Source: Streptomyces mutabilis (GTDB lineage: Bacteria; Actinomycetota; Actinomycetes; Streptomycetales; Streptomycetaceae). Taken from it: 64,000 nucleotides of DNA. The stretch is taken from the NCBI RefSeq assembly GCF_014649815.1, contig NZ_BMTT01000009.1:186001-250000 (forward strand), in the 5' to 3' direction. Position numbers and translations under genes: made by a program. The notes beneath the pieces are model-generated. The model was not told the origin of the DNA, made no database searches, and saw only the letters and a list, made by a program, of their open reading frames with translations. Shown here piece after piece: positions 55,501-62,818 of the stretch (its first letter is position 1; every line of letters begins with the position of its first letter).

Positions 55501-56556
55501 CATGTGCCGGTGCTGCAGTGCGTCGGCCAGCTCGGGGTGGCGCAGGCACTGTTCGTAGAAGTCGGCGCGCACGCCGAGGGCGACCAGGACGGGCGCGGGG
55601 TCGTCCGGGCCGCCGGGTGTGCAGACGGCCTGGAGGAGGCGGATGAACGTGCGCCGGTCCCGCTCGTCGGCGCAGAGGGTGAAGACCTCCTCGAACTGGT
55701 CCACGATCAGGACCGGACGGGCCGGTGCGGCCGACGCGGCAGGCTCCGCTGTCGCCGCCGACCCGTCGCGGGCCCAGGCCGCGAAGGCCTGCCGGGCCGG
55801 GCGCCCGAACTCCGGGTCGTCCGGCCGCGCCCGGTCGGCGGCGACCACGGACGCGAGCCCGGGTATCCGGCGGGACAGTTCCCCGAGCGGGTCGACTCCC
55901 GGTACGAGCTGGAGCACCTCCCTCGGCGGCCCTGTGTCACCGGTCGGGCCGCCGTAGCGCAGGGCGGGCACCAAGCCCGCGTTGAGCAGGGAGGATTTCC
56001 CGGCGCCCGATGCGCCCACGAGCATCACCAGGCCGCCGGTGTCCTCGGCCGCGCGGAGCTGGGCGACGAGGGCGTCCGTGCTGCGTTCCCGTCCGAAGAA
56101 CCAGCCGGCGTCCTGCTGCCGGTAGGCTGCCAACCCCCGGTAGGGGCAGACGCCGCCCGGGGCACGGTCCGGCGGGTTCTCCTCCTCGCCCGCGGCCGAC
56201 GCCGGACGTTCGGCGGTCGGGTCGGCCACCGCCCGCTCCCACAGGCGCTGCCACTGGGCCAGGTCGTACAGGCCCGCGGCGACCGGATCGGGCCGCGCGC
56301 GCCGTGCCTGAGGGATGAGGACGTGCAGAACCGCGGCGAGGGCGGGGAACTGGGCGGGTACGTTCTTGGCCCGCCGCCAGTCGCTGATCCGCTGGGCGGA
56401 GACTCGTACGGGCCGCCCCCGTTCGTCGACGCGCTGGAGCCGGACGACCGCTTCGGATACGCGTTTGAGGGGCGGGTTGCCGGCCTCCCGGTACAGCAGT
56501 GCGAGACGTTCGGCGAAGGCCGTGCGTGCCCCTGAGTCGAAACTCAAGGTCTCCAC
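52534..56556 (-). CDS. HTH-nSTAND1 NTPase-WD40 signalling protein
   Basis: A 1340-residue multidomain protein. Residues 25-85 look like a small helix-turn-helix (VRVSAQRISDWRRAKNVPAQ). CPYRGLAAYRQQDAGWFFGR at 137-156 starts a novel-STAND NTPase; Walker A is GASGAGKSS (181-189) and Walker B VLIVDQFEE (282-290). A transmembrane helix lies near 600-622 (RRAAVSSLVVLALLAVGSAV), and 14 WD40 blades run from about 683 to 1290, enough for two seven-blade propellers; blade 8 lacks its outer GHxG strand. STAND proteins oligomerise on ligand sensing; the partner is unknown. The GTG start follows AGGGA. It lies beside tRNA-Ile at the edge of the accessory block. Confidence 0.87.
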   Translation of the reverse strand: METLSFDSGARTAFAERLALLYREAGNPPLKRVSEAVVRLQRVDERGRPVRVSAQRISDWRRAKNVPAQFPALAAVLHVLIPQARRARPDPVAAGLYDLAQWQRLWERAVADPTAERPASAAGEEENPPDRAPGGVCPYRGLAAYRQQDAGWFFGRERSTDALVAQLRAAEDTGGLVMLVGASGAGKSSLLNAGLVPALRYGGPTGDTGPPREVLQLVPGVDPLGELSRRIPGLASVVAADRARPDDPEFGRPARQAFAAWARDGSAATAEPAASAAPARPVLIVDQFEEVFTLCADERDRRTFIRLLQAVCTPGGPDDPAPVLVALGVRADFYEQCLRHPELADALQHRHMVLGPLTTSELREAVTGPARAVGMELEPGLAELIVREVGADGPRGAHDAGVLPLLSHALLATWQRRKAGRLTLAGYRAAGGIQGAVAATAERAWSDLDPAARTAARLLLLRLVRVSEDTQATRRRGTRRRLAEESRDPEKTEESLEALVRARLVTLDADTVEITHEALLHAWPRLRDWIDEDRAGNLLRQRLEEDGRAWEESDRDSSLLYRGSRLEQARGWAESADGTFLTRGAVDFLAAAVGLRRRTVLIRRAAVSSLVVLALLAVGSAVIAWQQRNDAVFEQVVAEADRVQYTDPSLSAQLDLAAHRLRPDDADVKNRLISIVNAPLATPLLGHTGAVYLTSFSPDGRTLATASYDRTVRLWDVSDPARPEPLGRPLTGHTSWVSTAVFSPDGRTLASASDDGMIRLWDVSDPGEPRRLGDPLPGRGGTVYLLAFSPDGRTLASAHDDHAVRLWDVADPGRPKAVDTLTGATAAVRSVAFSPDGRTLAAGGDDETVHLWDVADPHGATRIGSPLAGHTGLIHSVAFSPDGRTIASGSADDTVRLWNVTDPHDAARIGSPLTGHTGPVWSVAFSPDGDTLAASSADSTASLWNVSDPAYPSQVGVPLAGSSGEMYALGFSPDGHTLATGSGDSKVRLWSLPTSDMIGRIGAFRTDGHVLATAARDGRVRLWNVAEPARPVSLGEPFRPGEGDVRSLVFSPDGRTLAVLTGSRAMQLWDVTDPSRPTAHGPPVALRTRYAGPDTLAFSPDGRTLATAQEDRSVQLWNTEDPSRPRPRGEPLTGHTGYVNTLAFSPDGRTLASGGADDTVRLWDVTDPTHATALGASRTGHLGPVNALAYSPDGRTLASGSDDGTVRLWSVTDPGRPMPAGEPLTGHTDSVVSLTFSRDGATLASGANDNTVRLWDVTAPTDPSPIGEAMSPNAKTGGFLTFSPVRHMLGVSSGTDSVRLWNLDVDDAIDRICSATRGVLTEERWHEYLPRLSYEPPCER

Positions 56557-57225
56557 TCCCTACTTCCCCCGCACCTGGACGTCCGGACCGGAAAACTCAC
56601 TCTATACGCCTGACCTGCGGCTACGTCACTGTCGCGAGACCGGACCCTCCTCGCGGGCGACCACAGCTGGCAGGATCGCGTCGCAGTGGCGATCCGGTCG
56701 GCCGGCACCCGGACAGGTCAGCGGCCCGGTGCTCCGAAAGGCGCCCCGTGAGGCCGCACGTTCTCGGTCAGCTTTCGACGGCCCAGCCCTTCTCGTCCGG
56801 TACGGCGTCCAGCACGCCGCCGGCATGGTTGGGCACCGGTCCCCACGAGGGGAGGGACCGGTGCCGAAGCATGCCGGTGGTCGCGGTCTCCCGACGGTGG
56901 CGGTCGGTCCCCGGCGGAGGCCGGTGGGCACGTCGGCGGGCGGCAGCGGCCGTGCGGCACGTCCGCTGACGCGTCTCGGGCCGGGCCTCGACGGCGTCGT
57001 CACCGCGGAGCAGCATGACCCGCTCGAAGGCGGGCCCCGACGTCGGCCGGTCCGCCGGACCCTCGCGGAGTTCTCGCCGGTCCGTCCCCCGCCCCTCCTT
57101 CGCGGAATACAGGTCGATCTCGTGTTCGACTCCCCAACGGGTGAGCGGGGAGGGCGGATTCAGCGGGCCGGTCCGCGGGCAGGCACGTCGTGTTGGTTCC
57201 GAACCCGACCGCCGCTGGAGGGCGT
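56557..57225. other. Intergenic region with a 12 bp hairpin, no clear gene
   Basis: 669 bp without a convincing coding frame; overlapping open frames lack ribosome sites and family resemblance. A perfect hairpin (GGCACCGGTCCC at 56832-56843, complement at 56854-56865) lies in the middle, and a minus-strand frame ending at 56768 may be a gene remnant. The region must contain the promoters of both the WD40 gene and the ferredoxin gene. Confidence 0.45.
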
Positions 57226-57420
57226 ATGAGGATTTCCGTCGATCCCGAGCAGTGCTACGGCTCCGGCGACTGCGTCCACCGCGCCCCGTCGGTGTTCACC
57301 GAGGTGGACGGACTGGGCGCCGTGATACCCGGCCGGGAGCACGACCTCGATCTGCCGCGGGTGCGCGAGGCGGTCGAGGGATGCCCCGCCGCCGCGATCA
57401 CCGTCACGCGGGAGGACTGA
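57226..57420 (+). CDS. [3Fe-4S] ferredoxin
   Basis: A 64-residue ferredoxin. Cys10-x5-Cys16 ... Cys53-Pro gives three cysteine ligands, the pattern of [3Fe-4S] ferredoxins that donate electrons to cytochromes P450 in Streptomyces. The position between Cys10 and Cys16 where a [4Fe-4S] form has another Cys reads Gly (CYGSGDC). The ATG follows GGAGGG. No P450 or reductase is encoded nearby, which is unusual; an FkbM-type methyltransferase overlaps its 3' end. Confidence 0.93.
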   Translation: MRISVDPEQCYGSGDCVHRAPSVFTEVDGLGAVIPGREHDLDLPRVREAVEGCPAAAITVTRED

Positions 57421-58358
57421 TCATCCGGGGCGAACCGGGCGGCATCGTCCCCCGGACGCTGGTCACCCTCGGCAGCCGCTACGTGCGCGGCGCTCCCGGC
57501 ACGGTCGGGAAGGCGGCGCTCGCCGCGCGTCTGCTGAACCAGCATCTGCGCGATCACCCGCGCCGCCGAGTCGTCCAGGTGCGTTCCGGCGACCGGTTCG
57601 CCGTGGACACGCGGGACCTGATTCAGCGGTACCTCTACCTCTTCGGTGTCTGGGAGCCGCACCTGACGGCATGGCTGCGGCGCCGGCTGCGGCCGGGGGA
57701 CGGCTTCGTCGACGTCGGGGCCAACATCGGCGTCTTCAGCGTCCTCGCGTCACGGCTCGTCGGCGACGCGGGCCGGGTCGTCGCGATCGAGGCCTCCCCC
57801 GCCTTCCACCGCCGGCTGGTGCAGCACGGCCGGCTGAACGCGTGCGGGAACATCCGGGCGGTCAACGCCGCCGTCTCCGACGGCCGCAAGACCCTCACCT
57901 TCGTCCTCGCCAGTTCGCACAACATGGGCGCGAACAGCATCGTCCCCTACGACGGCCCGGCGGAGTCCACGTTCGAGATCGAGGCCCGCCCGCTGCCGGA
58001 ACTGCTCGATCCGGCGGAGATCGCGAGCGCCCGGGTGATCAAGATCGACGTCGAGGGGGCGGAGGGCGGCGTCGTGCGCGGGCTTGCGCCGATGCTGGGC
58101 GCCCTGCGGCCCGACGCGGAGATCAGCGTCGAGGTGGCACCCGAGCGCATGGCCCGCCTCGGCGATTCCATCGGGGAACTGCTGGCGGTGATGCGCGACG
58201 CCGGCTTCCACGTCTACCGGCTGGCCAACGACTACAGGCCCGAGAGCTACCCGTCGGCGCGCGGCGGCACGCTCGGCGTCGCGGTGCGCTCGCGGGGGCC
58301 CGTGGCCGGGGAGTGCGACCTGATCTTCTCCCGGGTCGACGCGGAAACGCTCCGCTGA
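57381..58358 (+). CDS. FkbM family SAM-dependent methyltransferase
   Basis: Up to 325 residues from ATG 57381, overlapping the ferredoxin end by 40 nt; a GTG at 57483 would give 291 residues. The Rossmann core is GFVDVGANIGVFSVLASRLV (SAM loop), with VVAIEASPAFHRRL next, and IKIDVEGAEGGVVRG is the characteristic FkbM motif. FkbM enzymes O-methylate sugars or hydroxylated natural products. The overlap implies cotranscription with the ferredoxin. It converges on a glycosyltransferase gene, so modification of a glycan or glycosylated metabolite is an inference. Confidence 0.82.
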   Translation: MPRRRDHRHAGGLIIRGEPGGIVPRTLVTLGSRYVRGAPGTVGKAALAARLLNQHLRDHPRRRVVQVRSGDRFAVDTRDLIQRYLYLFGVWEPHLTAWLRRRLRPGDGFVDVGANIGVFSVLASRLVGDAGRVVAIEASPAFHRRLVQHGRLNACGNIRAVNAAVSDGRKTLTFVLASSHNMGANSIVPYDGPAESTFEIEARPLPELLDPAEIASARVIKIDVEGAEGGVVRGLAPMLGALRPDAEISVEVAPERMARLGDSIGELLAVMRDAGFHVYRLANDYRPESYPSARGGTLGVAVRSRGPVAGECDLIFSRVDAETLR

Positions 58359-58593
58359 TCCGCGAGGGTCCCGCTCCGGCGCGTTCCAAGGGGCCTCACG
58401 GTGCCTGCGGAGGGGCGTGGGCGGGGCGCCGTCCGGGCCTTCGCGGGCCAGCTGCTCGGGCGGGGCGTCCCGGATGTGCGCCGGACAGGGTGGGCGGCGG
58501 ACGGGGTGGGAGGGGGCGCCGGCGCCTACGCACCTCGGCCGCGCGGGTCACCGGGGTGATGCCGGACGGTGCGGTGGGCATGTCCTCCGGGCC

Positions 58594-59400
58594 TCACCGA
58601 GCCGGTTGGCCCGGTGAGCCGGCGCCGTCGGCCGGGAAGCGCCACCCGAGGGAGGCCAGCGCCCGCGCCCTGGCCTCCACCACCGCCATCCGGGCATCCC
58701 GCTCGGCGGGGTCCACGTGGGCCGCCTGGCCGGTCACCTGGCCCTCCCACTTGCGGTAGAGGAGCCCCACCTCCTGCGAGAACCACCCTCGGCTCACGCA
58801 GTTGAGCGCCAGCAGCAGGCCGGTGTCCTCGGAGGCCGGCAGGGCCATCCAGCCGCCGAGTGCGAGCAGCAGGTCGCGCCGCACCAGGAGCGTCGCCGGG
58901 TGGACCCGGGCGCGGTAGTCGTTGGCCTTCCAGTGGTCGAGTACCTCGCCGCACTCGATCGGTCCGTGCTCCGGATCGCCCGGGAAGCCGACCGTCGATC
59001 CGTCGGGCAGCAGGTCCAGCGCACGTGACGTGGCCCATCCGAGCGTCGGGTCGGCCTCCAGGGCCGCCAGGTCGCGGGCCAGCGCACCCGTCGGTAGCTG
59101 GTCGTCGGCATCCAGGGTCTTCACGTACTCGCCGTCCGCGTGGGACAGGGCGAGGGTGCGGGTCACACCGGGCCCGCCGCGCATCCCGGGCCGCCCCTGC
59201 CGGAAGACGACGCGCGGGTCGTCGGGCACGTACGGCCGTACGCCGTCGGTCCGCCCGTCCTCCTGGATCACCCAGCGCCATTCCCAGCCCTCGGGCAACT
59301 CCTGTGCACACAAGGAACGGTGGGCCTGAGGCAGGAAGGGCGCCGAGGGGGCGTGGACGGCCGTGACGATGATGACGCGCCGGCTCACGGCGGCACTCAC
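58594..59400 (-). CDS. GT2-like glycosyltransferase
   Basis: A 268-residue GT-A fold enzyme. RRVIIVTAVHAPSAPFLPQA is the nucleotide-sugar-binding start, and EYVKTLDADDQLPTGALARD carries the DxD metal site (DADD). GWMALPASEDTGLLLAL holds the ED-type catalytic base. No transmembrane segment, so it is cytosolic. The GTG at 59400 overlaps the GntR stop as GTGA; a GTG at 59388 is an alternative. Donor and acceptor are unknown. It forms an operon with the GntR gene. Confidence 0.78.
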   Translation of the reverse strand: MSAAVSRRVIIVTAVHAPSAPFLPQAHRSLCAQELPEGWEWRWVIQEDGRTDGVRPYVPDDPRVVFRQGRPGMRGGPGVTRTLALSHADGEYVKTLDADDQLPTGALARDLAALEADPTLGWATSRALDLLPDGSTVGFPGDPEHGPIECGEVLDHWKANDYRARVHPATLLVRRDLLLALGGWMALPASEDTGLLLALNCVSRGWFSQEVGLLYRKWEGQVTGQAAHVDPAERDARMAVVEARARALASLGWRFPADGAGSPGQPAR

Positions 59401-60191
59401 CACCTTTCCAGTCGAGTGGTGAACAGCAGTTCCGTGCGGTCGCCGGGCAACGTGACGTGGGAGACGTCCACGACACGGTCGTCGACGTCGTACGAGGTCC
59501 CGTGGAGCAGGATCACCGACGTGCCCGGGGGCAGGTCCAGGGCCGCGACCTCCTCCGGGGTGCGGGGACGGGCGGTGACGCGTGCCTCCACGCGGCCCGG
59601 TTCGATGCCCACGGTGTGGAGTTGGTGCCGGCTGCCGCCCGGCCAGGACTCGTTGGCCTCGTCCAGGAGATCGGGGTCGGCGGCGATCACGTCGCGGACG
59701 AGGCCGGAGGTCACGAGGCTGAACGGGGCGACCTCCACCGAGTACCGCGTCCGGTAGGCGCGGCGCAACAGCACGGTGCCCGCGGGGACGCCGAACGCCC
59801 CGGCCGGCTCGGCGGACGCCTCCACCTCCCGGTACTGGGCGTGGAAGACGAGGGCCTCGGCGTGCAGGCCGGTGTCGCGCTCGGTTACGCCGGTCGCGGC
59901 CCGGGTGGCGAGCGGCAGGCGGGCGCGGTCCTCCTCCCACTGGTACCGGCTGTCGTCCCGGACCGCCGGGGTGCGGGGGCGGCGCACGACGTTGCCGCGG
60001 CCGTGGCCTCTGTCGATCAGGCCCTCGTCGCTCAGCAAGCGCAGCGCGTTCTGCACGGTCGGCACGCTGCGGCCGTGGTGGCGGGCGAGGTCCGCCTTTG
60101 CCGCCAGGCGGTCACCGGGCCCCCGCTCACCCTCGCGGATGGAGGGGCGGAGGTCGTCCGCGATGACTTCGTACGCCCTGATCAGGGTCAC
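59397..60191 (-). CDS. GntR family regulator, HutC/UTRA type
   Basis: A 264-residue regulator. The N-terminal winged helix (about 1-75) has YEVIADDLRPSIREGERGPG and ADLARHHGRSVPTVQNALRL, then a linker and a UTRA ligand-binding domain (about 95-255) including VLLRRAYRTRYSVEVAPFSL. The ligand is unknown. Its stop overlaps the glycosyltransferase start. A perfect palindrome, TCGAGA-GG-TCTCGA (60241-60254), lies 50 bp upstream of its GTG. Confidence 0.86.
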   Translation of the reverse strand: MTLIRAYEVIADDLRPSIREGERGPGDRLAAKADLARHHGRSVPTVQNALRLLSDEGLIDRGHGRGNVVRRPRTPAVRDDSRYQWEEDRARLPLATRAATGVTERDTGLHAEALVFHAQYREVEASAEPAGAFGVPAGTVLLRRAYRTRYSVEVAPFSLVTSGLVRDVIAADPDLLDEANESWPGGSRHQLHTVGIEPGRVEARVTARPRTPEEVAALDLPPGTSVILLHGTSYDVDDRVVDVSHVTLPGDRTELLFTTRLERW

Positions 60192-60240
60192 TCACCGGTT
60201 CCGGGTGCGGGTTCGTGATGCGGACCCACCGTACGACTCC

Positions 60241-60254
60241 TCGAGAGGTCTCGA
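60241..60254. promoter_or_regulatory. Candidate GntR operator
   Basis: TCGAGA, GG, TCTCGA is a perfect palindrome in the leader of the GntR-GT2 operon, plausible for autoregulation. Confidence 0.45.
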
Positions 60255-60385
60255 TGTGTCGGGTGTTCCCTGCCGGACGGCGCCCGACATGGCGGCGGCC
60301 CGGCTGCTCTGTCGAGCGGCCGGGCCGTTCTGGCGTGTGGTGCGGTACGCAGATCGCCGTCGGGTCGGTGGTGCGTGGGAGCGGC

Positions 60386-60760
60386 TCAGCGTTGCAGAGG
60401 CGCGGTGTGCTGGGCGGCGGGGTGCTGCGTCCGGGACTCGGCGGTGTCGTCGCACAGGAGGTCGGTGGCGGTGGCGGCGGTTCCGGTGGCCGGACGGTGC
60501 CGGCAACTGGGGGCCTTGCCGTGGGCCTCGGCGCGGATGCGCTGTTTCATCGTGGGGGGCAGGAGGCCGGTGCGGGACCGGGGCCGGGGGATCGTCACCG
60601 CGGGTGCCGTCTCGGACGAGGCGCTCTCCGTGTTGCTGTGCGTTCCGCTCTGCGGTACCGCGGCCGAGGCGGTCGTCGTGACGAGTCCGAGCGCCGTGCA
60701 CAGCGCGAGGAAGGCGGTGACGATGGTGGTCCACAGCGTCATGACCTTGTTCCGGGCCAT
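60386..60760 (-). CDS. Small secreted protein (DUF6344-like)
   Basis: A 124-residue protein with a signal peptide: MARNKVMTLWTTIVTAFLAL, then CTALGLVTTTASAA, a good signal peptidase site. The mature part is low in complexity, with the conserved-looking segment LLPPTMKQRIRAEAHGKAPS and two to three cysteines (SCRHRP, LLCDD). I think it belongs to a small Streptomyces exported family (possibly DUF6344) but cannot be certain. GAGGGG precedes the ATG. It lies upstream of the GntR gene on the same strand; function unknown. Confidence 0.65.
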   Translation of the reverse strand: MARNKVMTLWTTIVTAFLALCTALGLVTTTASAAVPQSGTHSNTESASSETAPAVTIPRPRSRTGLLPPTMKQRIRAEAHGKAPSCRHRPATGTAATATDLLCDDTAESRTQHPAAQHTAPLQR

Positions 60761-61098
60761 AACCCCTCACTTTCGGGTTGGGCGATTTGCGTACTTTCCT
60801 CATGATGTGTATGTGCCTCACGAAGTGGTGGACCGACGCCCGTGGCGCGGTGATGTTCAGATGAACACCACTCGGATGGGTGCAATAGGCAGGAAAAGGT
60901 GTCAATACGGGAGGGAATCGGGCGAAGCGACCGTTCGTGAGGATGCGATCACCCTCCGATCGGATCGGTCGTCGTCCGCTTCTACGGGGCCCCGGACACC
61001 GGCAGTTGGCCGCCGACGCAGGTCACCGATCGATATCGGCCGGTGTGTATAGTCGGGCGCCAGAGGTCCCCTACGTCAAGGAAAGACGAGGTCGCGCG
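60761..61098. other. Divergent intergenic region
   Basis: 338 bp, less G+C-rich than average, no gene. TATAGT at 61048-61053 is a good -10 for the DLW-39 gene, with no clear -35. The left end must carry the promoter of the small secreted protein. Confidence 0.45.
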
Positions 61099-61227
61099 GT
61101 GAAGAAGCTTCTCCTGGTCGCACTGGCCGCCATCGGCGGGCTCCTCGTGTACCGCCAGATCCAGGCGGATCGCGCCGAGCAGGATCTGTGGACGGAGGCG
61201 ACTGACTCCGTGCCCACGGGTTCGTGA
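61099..61227 (+). CDS. DLW-39 family micro-protein
   Basis: A 42-residue protein: basic start (VKKLLLVALAAIGGLLVYRQ), one hydrophobic helix, then QADRAEQDLWTEATD with the DLW tripeptide that names the family. Such genes stand near gyrA and tRNA-Ile/tRNA-Ala in many actinobacteria, so it marks the resumption of conserved order after the accessory block. GTG start; a terminator follows. Function unknown; it is probably membrane-tethered. Confidence 0.72.
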   Translation: MKKLLLVALAAIGGLLVYRQIQADRAEQDLWTEATDSVPTGS

Positions 61228-61267
61228 GTACCACCGGCATCCGGCTCTGAGATCCGGCTCCGAGCAG

Positions 61268-61295
61268 ACCCCGGCCGTCTCGCGGTCGGGGTTTT
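61268..61295 (+). terminator. Terminator after the DLW-39 gene
   Basis: ACCCCGGCCG (61268-61277) pairs with CGGTCGGGGT (61283-61292; one G-T pair), followed by TTTT, a rare classical intrinsic terminator here. Confidence 0.8.
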
Positions 61296-61406
61296 GTGTT
61301 GCCCGGAACTCACATGAATTCCCGGCGAGGGCGCGGGAGCAGGGGTCCGCGCGGCAGGATGGGCCACGGTCCGGGGCGGCGGCGACAGTGCCGGTGAGCG
61401 CGAGGG

Positions 61407-62792
61407 GTGGCGGGTATGGGACGGCGGTGCGGGGGCCGGCGGGGCGCCGGGGTGGAACGCGAGCAGCCGACGGCGGTGACCGGCGTATGTGCCGCGACCG
61501 CTGTACGTGCCGCGACCGCCGTACGCGCCGCAACCGTCGCACTCACCACGACCGCCGCACTGGTCGCGGCCACCGCGCTGCCCGGCGGCGCGGCCCTGGC
61601 GGCCGGTGCGCCCGCCGGATACGCCTTCGCCGAGCACGCCCGGCGGATCGAGGGCGCGAGCGGCACATCGGGCGCCGTACCGCTGGACCCCGGAGCCACG
61701 TACCGCAGTTCCCTGCCGAGGAACGGCACCCTCTACTACCGGCTCGAACTCGACGCCGCCTCGGACGCCTACGTCGCCGTCACCGCCGTACCCGGCGCCG
61801 ACGGCGAGGTCACCGCAGTCGACGGCGTCCGGGTCACCGTCCGGGACGCCGACGGCGCCTCCTGCTCCTCGGACAGCGCGACCTTCGGCGCGGCCCGCAG
61901 CCCCCGGCCGGTCACCGCCTGGGGCCAGCGCGAGATCGACCCCGGAGGATCCCGCTGCCAGGACCCTGGCACGTACTACGTCACGGTCGAGCGGACCCGG
62001 CCCGAGGACTCCCCACCGGACGCCTGGGACCTGGAACTCACGGCCGTCACCGAACCCCGCCCGGAGCGGACCGGCCGGACCACCGCACCCGAGTCCTGGG
62101 ACTCCGCCTCACCCGAACCCCTCGCCGGTGAACCGGAGCGCCGTCCGGGCGGCAACGGCTTCGCCCAGGCCACCCCGGTCGGACAGGGAGCCTGGCGCGA
62201 CGACATCCGCCCCGGACAGACCCTCTTCTACAAGGTGCCGCTCGACTGGGGCCGCCAGGTCCACGCCACCGCCGAACTCGACGGATCCACCGACCGCTCC
62301 GGCTACGCCACCAGCGCCCTGCACCTGGCCCTGCACAACCCGGTGCGCGGTGAGGTCGACGACATCGCCAAGGGCTACACCGGCCGGCCGGCCACAGTCG
62401 GACTCGCCCCCCTGCCGCCGGTCGCCTACGCCAACCGGTACGCCGCCGATGGCCAGGTCGCCGCGATGCGGTTCGCCGGCGCCTACTACCTGGTGGTGCA
62501 CCTGGCGGCCCAGGTAGCCGACGACTTCGGCGACGGCCCCTTCGGCCTGACGCTGCGCGTACGGCTCGGGGGAGCGGCGCAGGCCGGGCCGGAGTACACG
62601 GCGAAGTCCCGGCCGGAGGGCGTCTTCGAGGTCTCGGCACCGGACCGGGCGGCCGCGCCTCGGGCCTCGGGCACGGACGACGACCTCGCCCTGAAGGCGG
62701 TCGCCGTGGGCGGGATCGGCACGGGCAGTGTGCTGCTCCTTGGCCTGGGCGTATGGACGGCGGCGGCCCGGCGCGGGGCCCGCGGAGCGTAG
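61407..62792 (+). CDS. Secreted, C-terminally anchored protein of unknown function
   Basis: Up to 461 residues. A hydrophobic Ala/Thr-rich N-terminus ends in ALPGGAALAAGAPAG, consistent with signal cleavage. The ectodomain has two beta-rich units of similar plan (TYRSSLPRNGTLYYRLELDA, and GQTLFYKVPLDWGRQVHATA), like pre-peptidase C-terminal domains, with two cysteines in the first. A transmembrane helix (VAVGGIGTGSVLLLGLGVWT) and a basic tail end it. The start is uncertain (GTG 61407, ATG 61416, or a GTG near 61452). It converges on a Ser/Thr kinase gene. Confidence 0.68.
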   Translation: MAGMGRRCGGRRGAGVEREQPTAVTGVCAATAVRAATAVRAATVALTTTAALVAATALPGGAALAAGAPAGYAFAEHARRIEGASGTSGAVPLDPGATYRSSLPRNGTLYYRLELDAASDAYVAVTAVPGADGEVTAVDGVRVTVRDADGASCSSDSATFGAARSPRPVTAWGQREIDPGGSRCQDPGTYYVTVERTRPEDSPPDAWDLELTAVTEPRPERTGRTTAPESWDSASPEPLAGEPERRPGGNGFAQATPVGQGAWRDDIRPGQTLFYKVPLDWGRQVHATAELDGSTDRSGYATSALHLALHNPVRGEVDDIAKGYTGRPATVGLAPLPPVAYANRYAADGQVAAMRFAGAYYLVVHLAAQVADDFGDGPFGLTLRVRLGGAAQAGPEYTAKSRPEGVFEVSAPDRAAAPRASGTDDDLALKAVAVGGIGTGSVLLLGLGVWTAAARRGARGA

Positions 62793-62797
62793 ACGGC

Positions 62798-62818
62798 GGC
62801 CCGACTCAGAGTCGGGCC
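62798..62818. terminator. Bidirectional hairpin between convergent genes
   Basis: GGCCCGACTC (62798-62807), one A, then its complement (62809-62818). It overlaps the kinase stop codon and lies 6 bp after the secreted-protein stop. Confidence 0.6.

Noticed and set aside
56768-57016. Small minus-strand frame as a peptide-precursor gene
   Set aside because: No leader-peptide features, no ribosome site and no modifying enzyme of the right type adjacent.
52380-61300. Integrative element using tRNA-Ile as attachment site
   Set aside because: No duplicated tRNA 3' end, integrase or excisionase was seen up to 61.3 kb.
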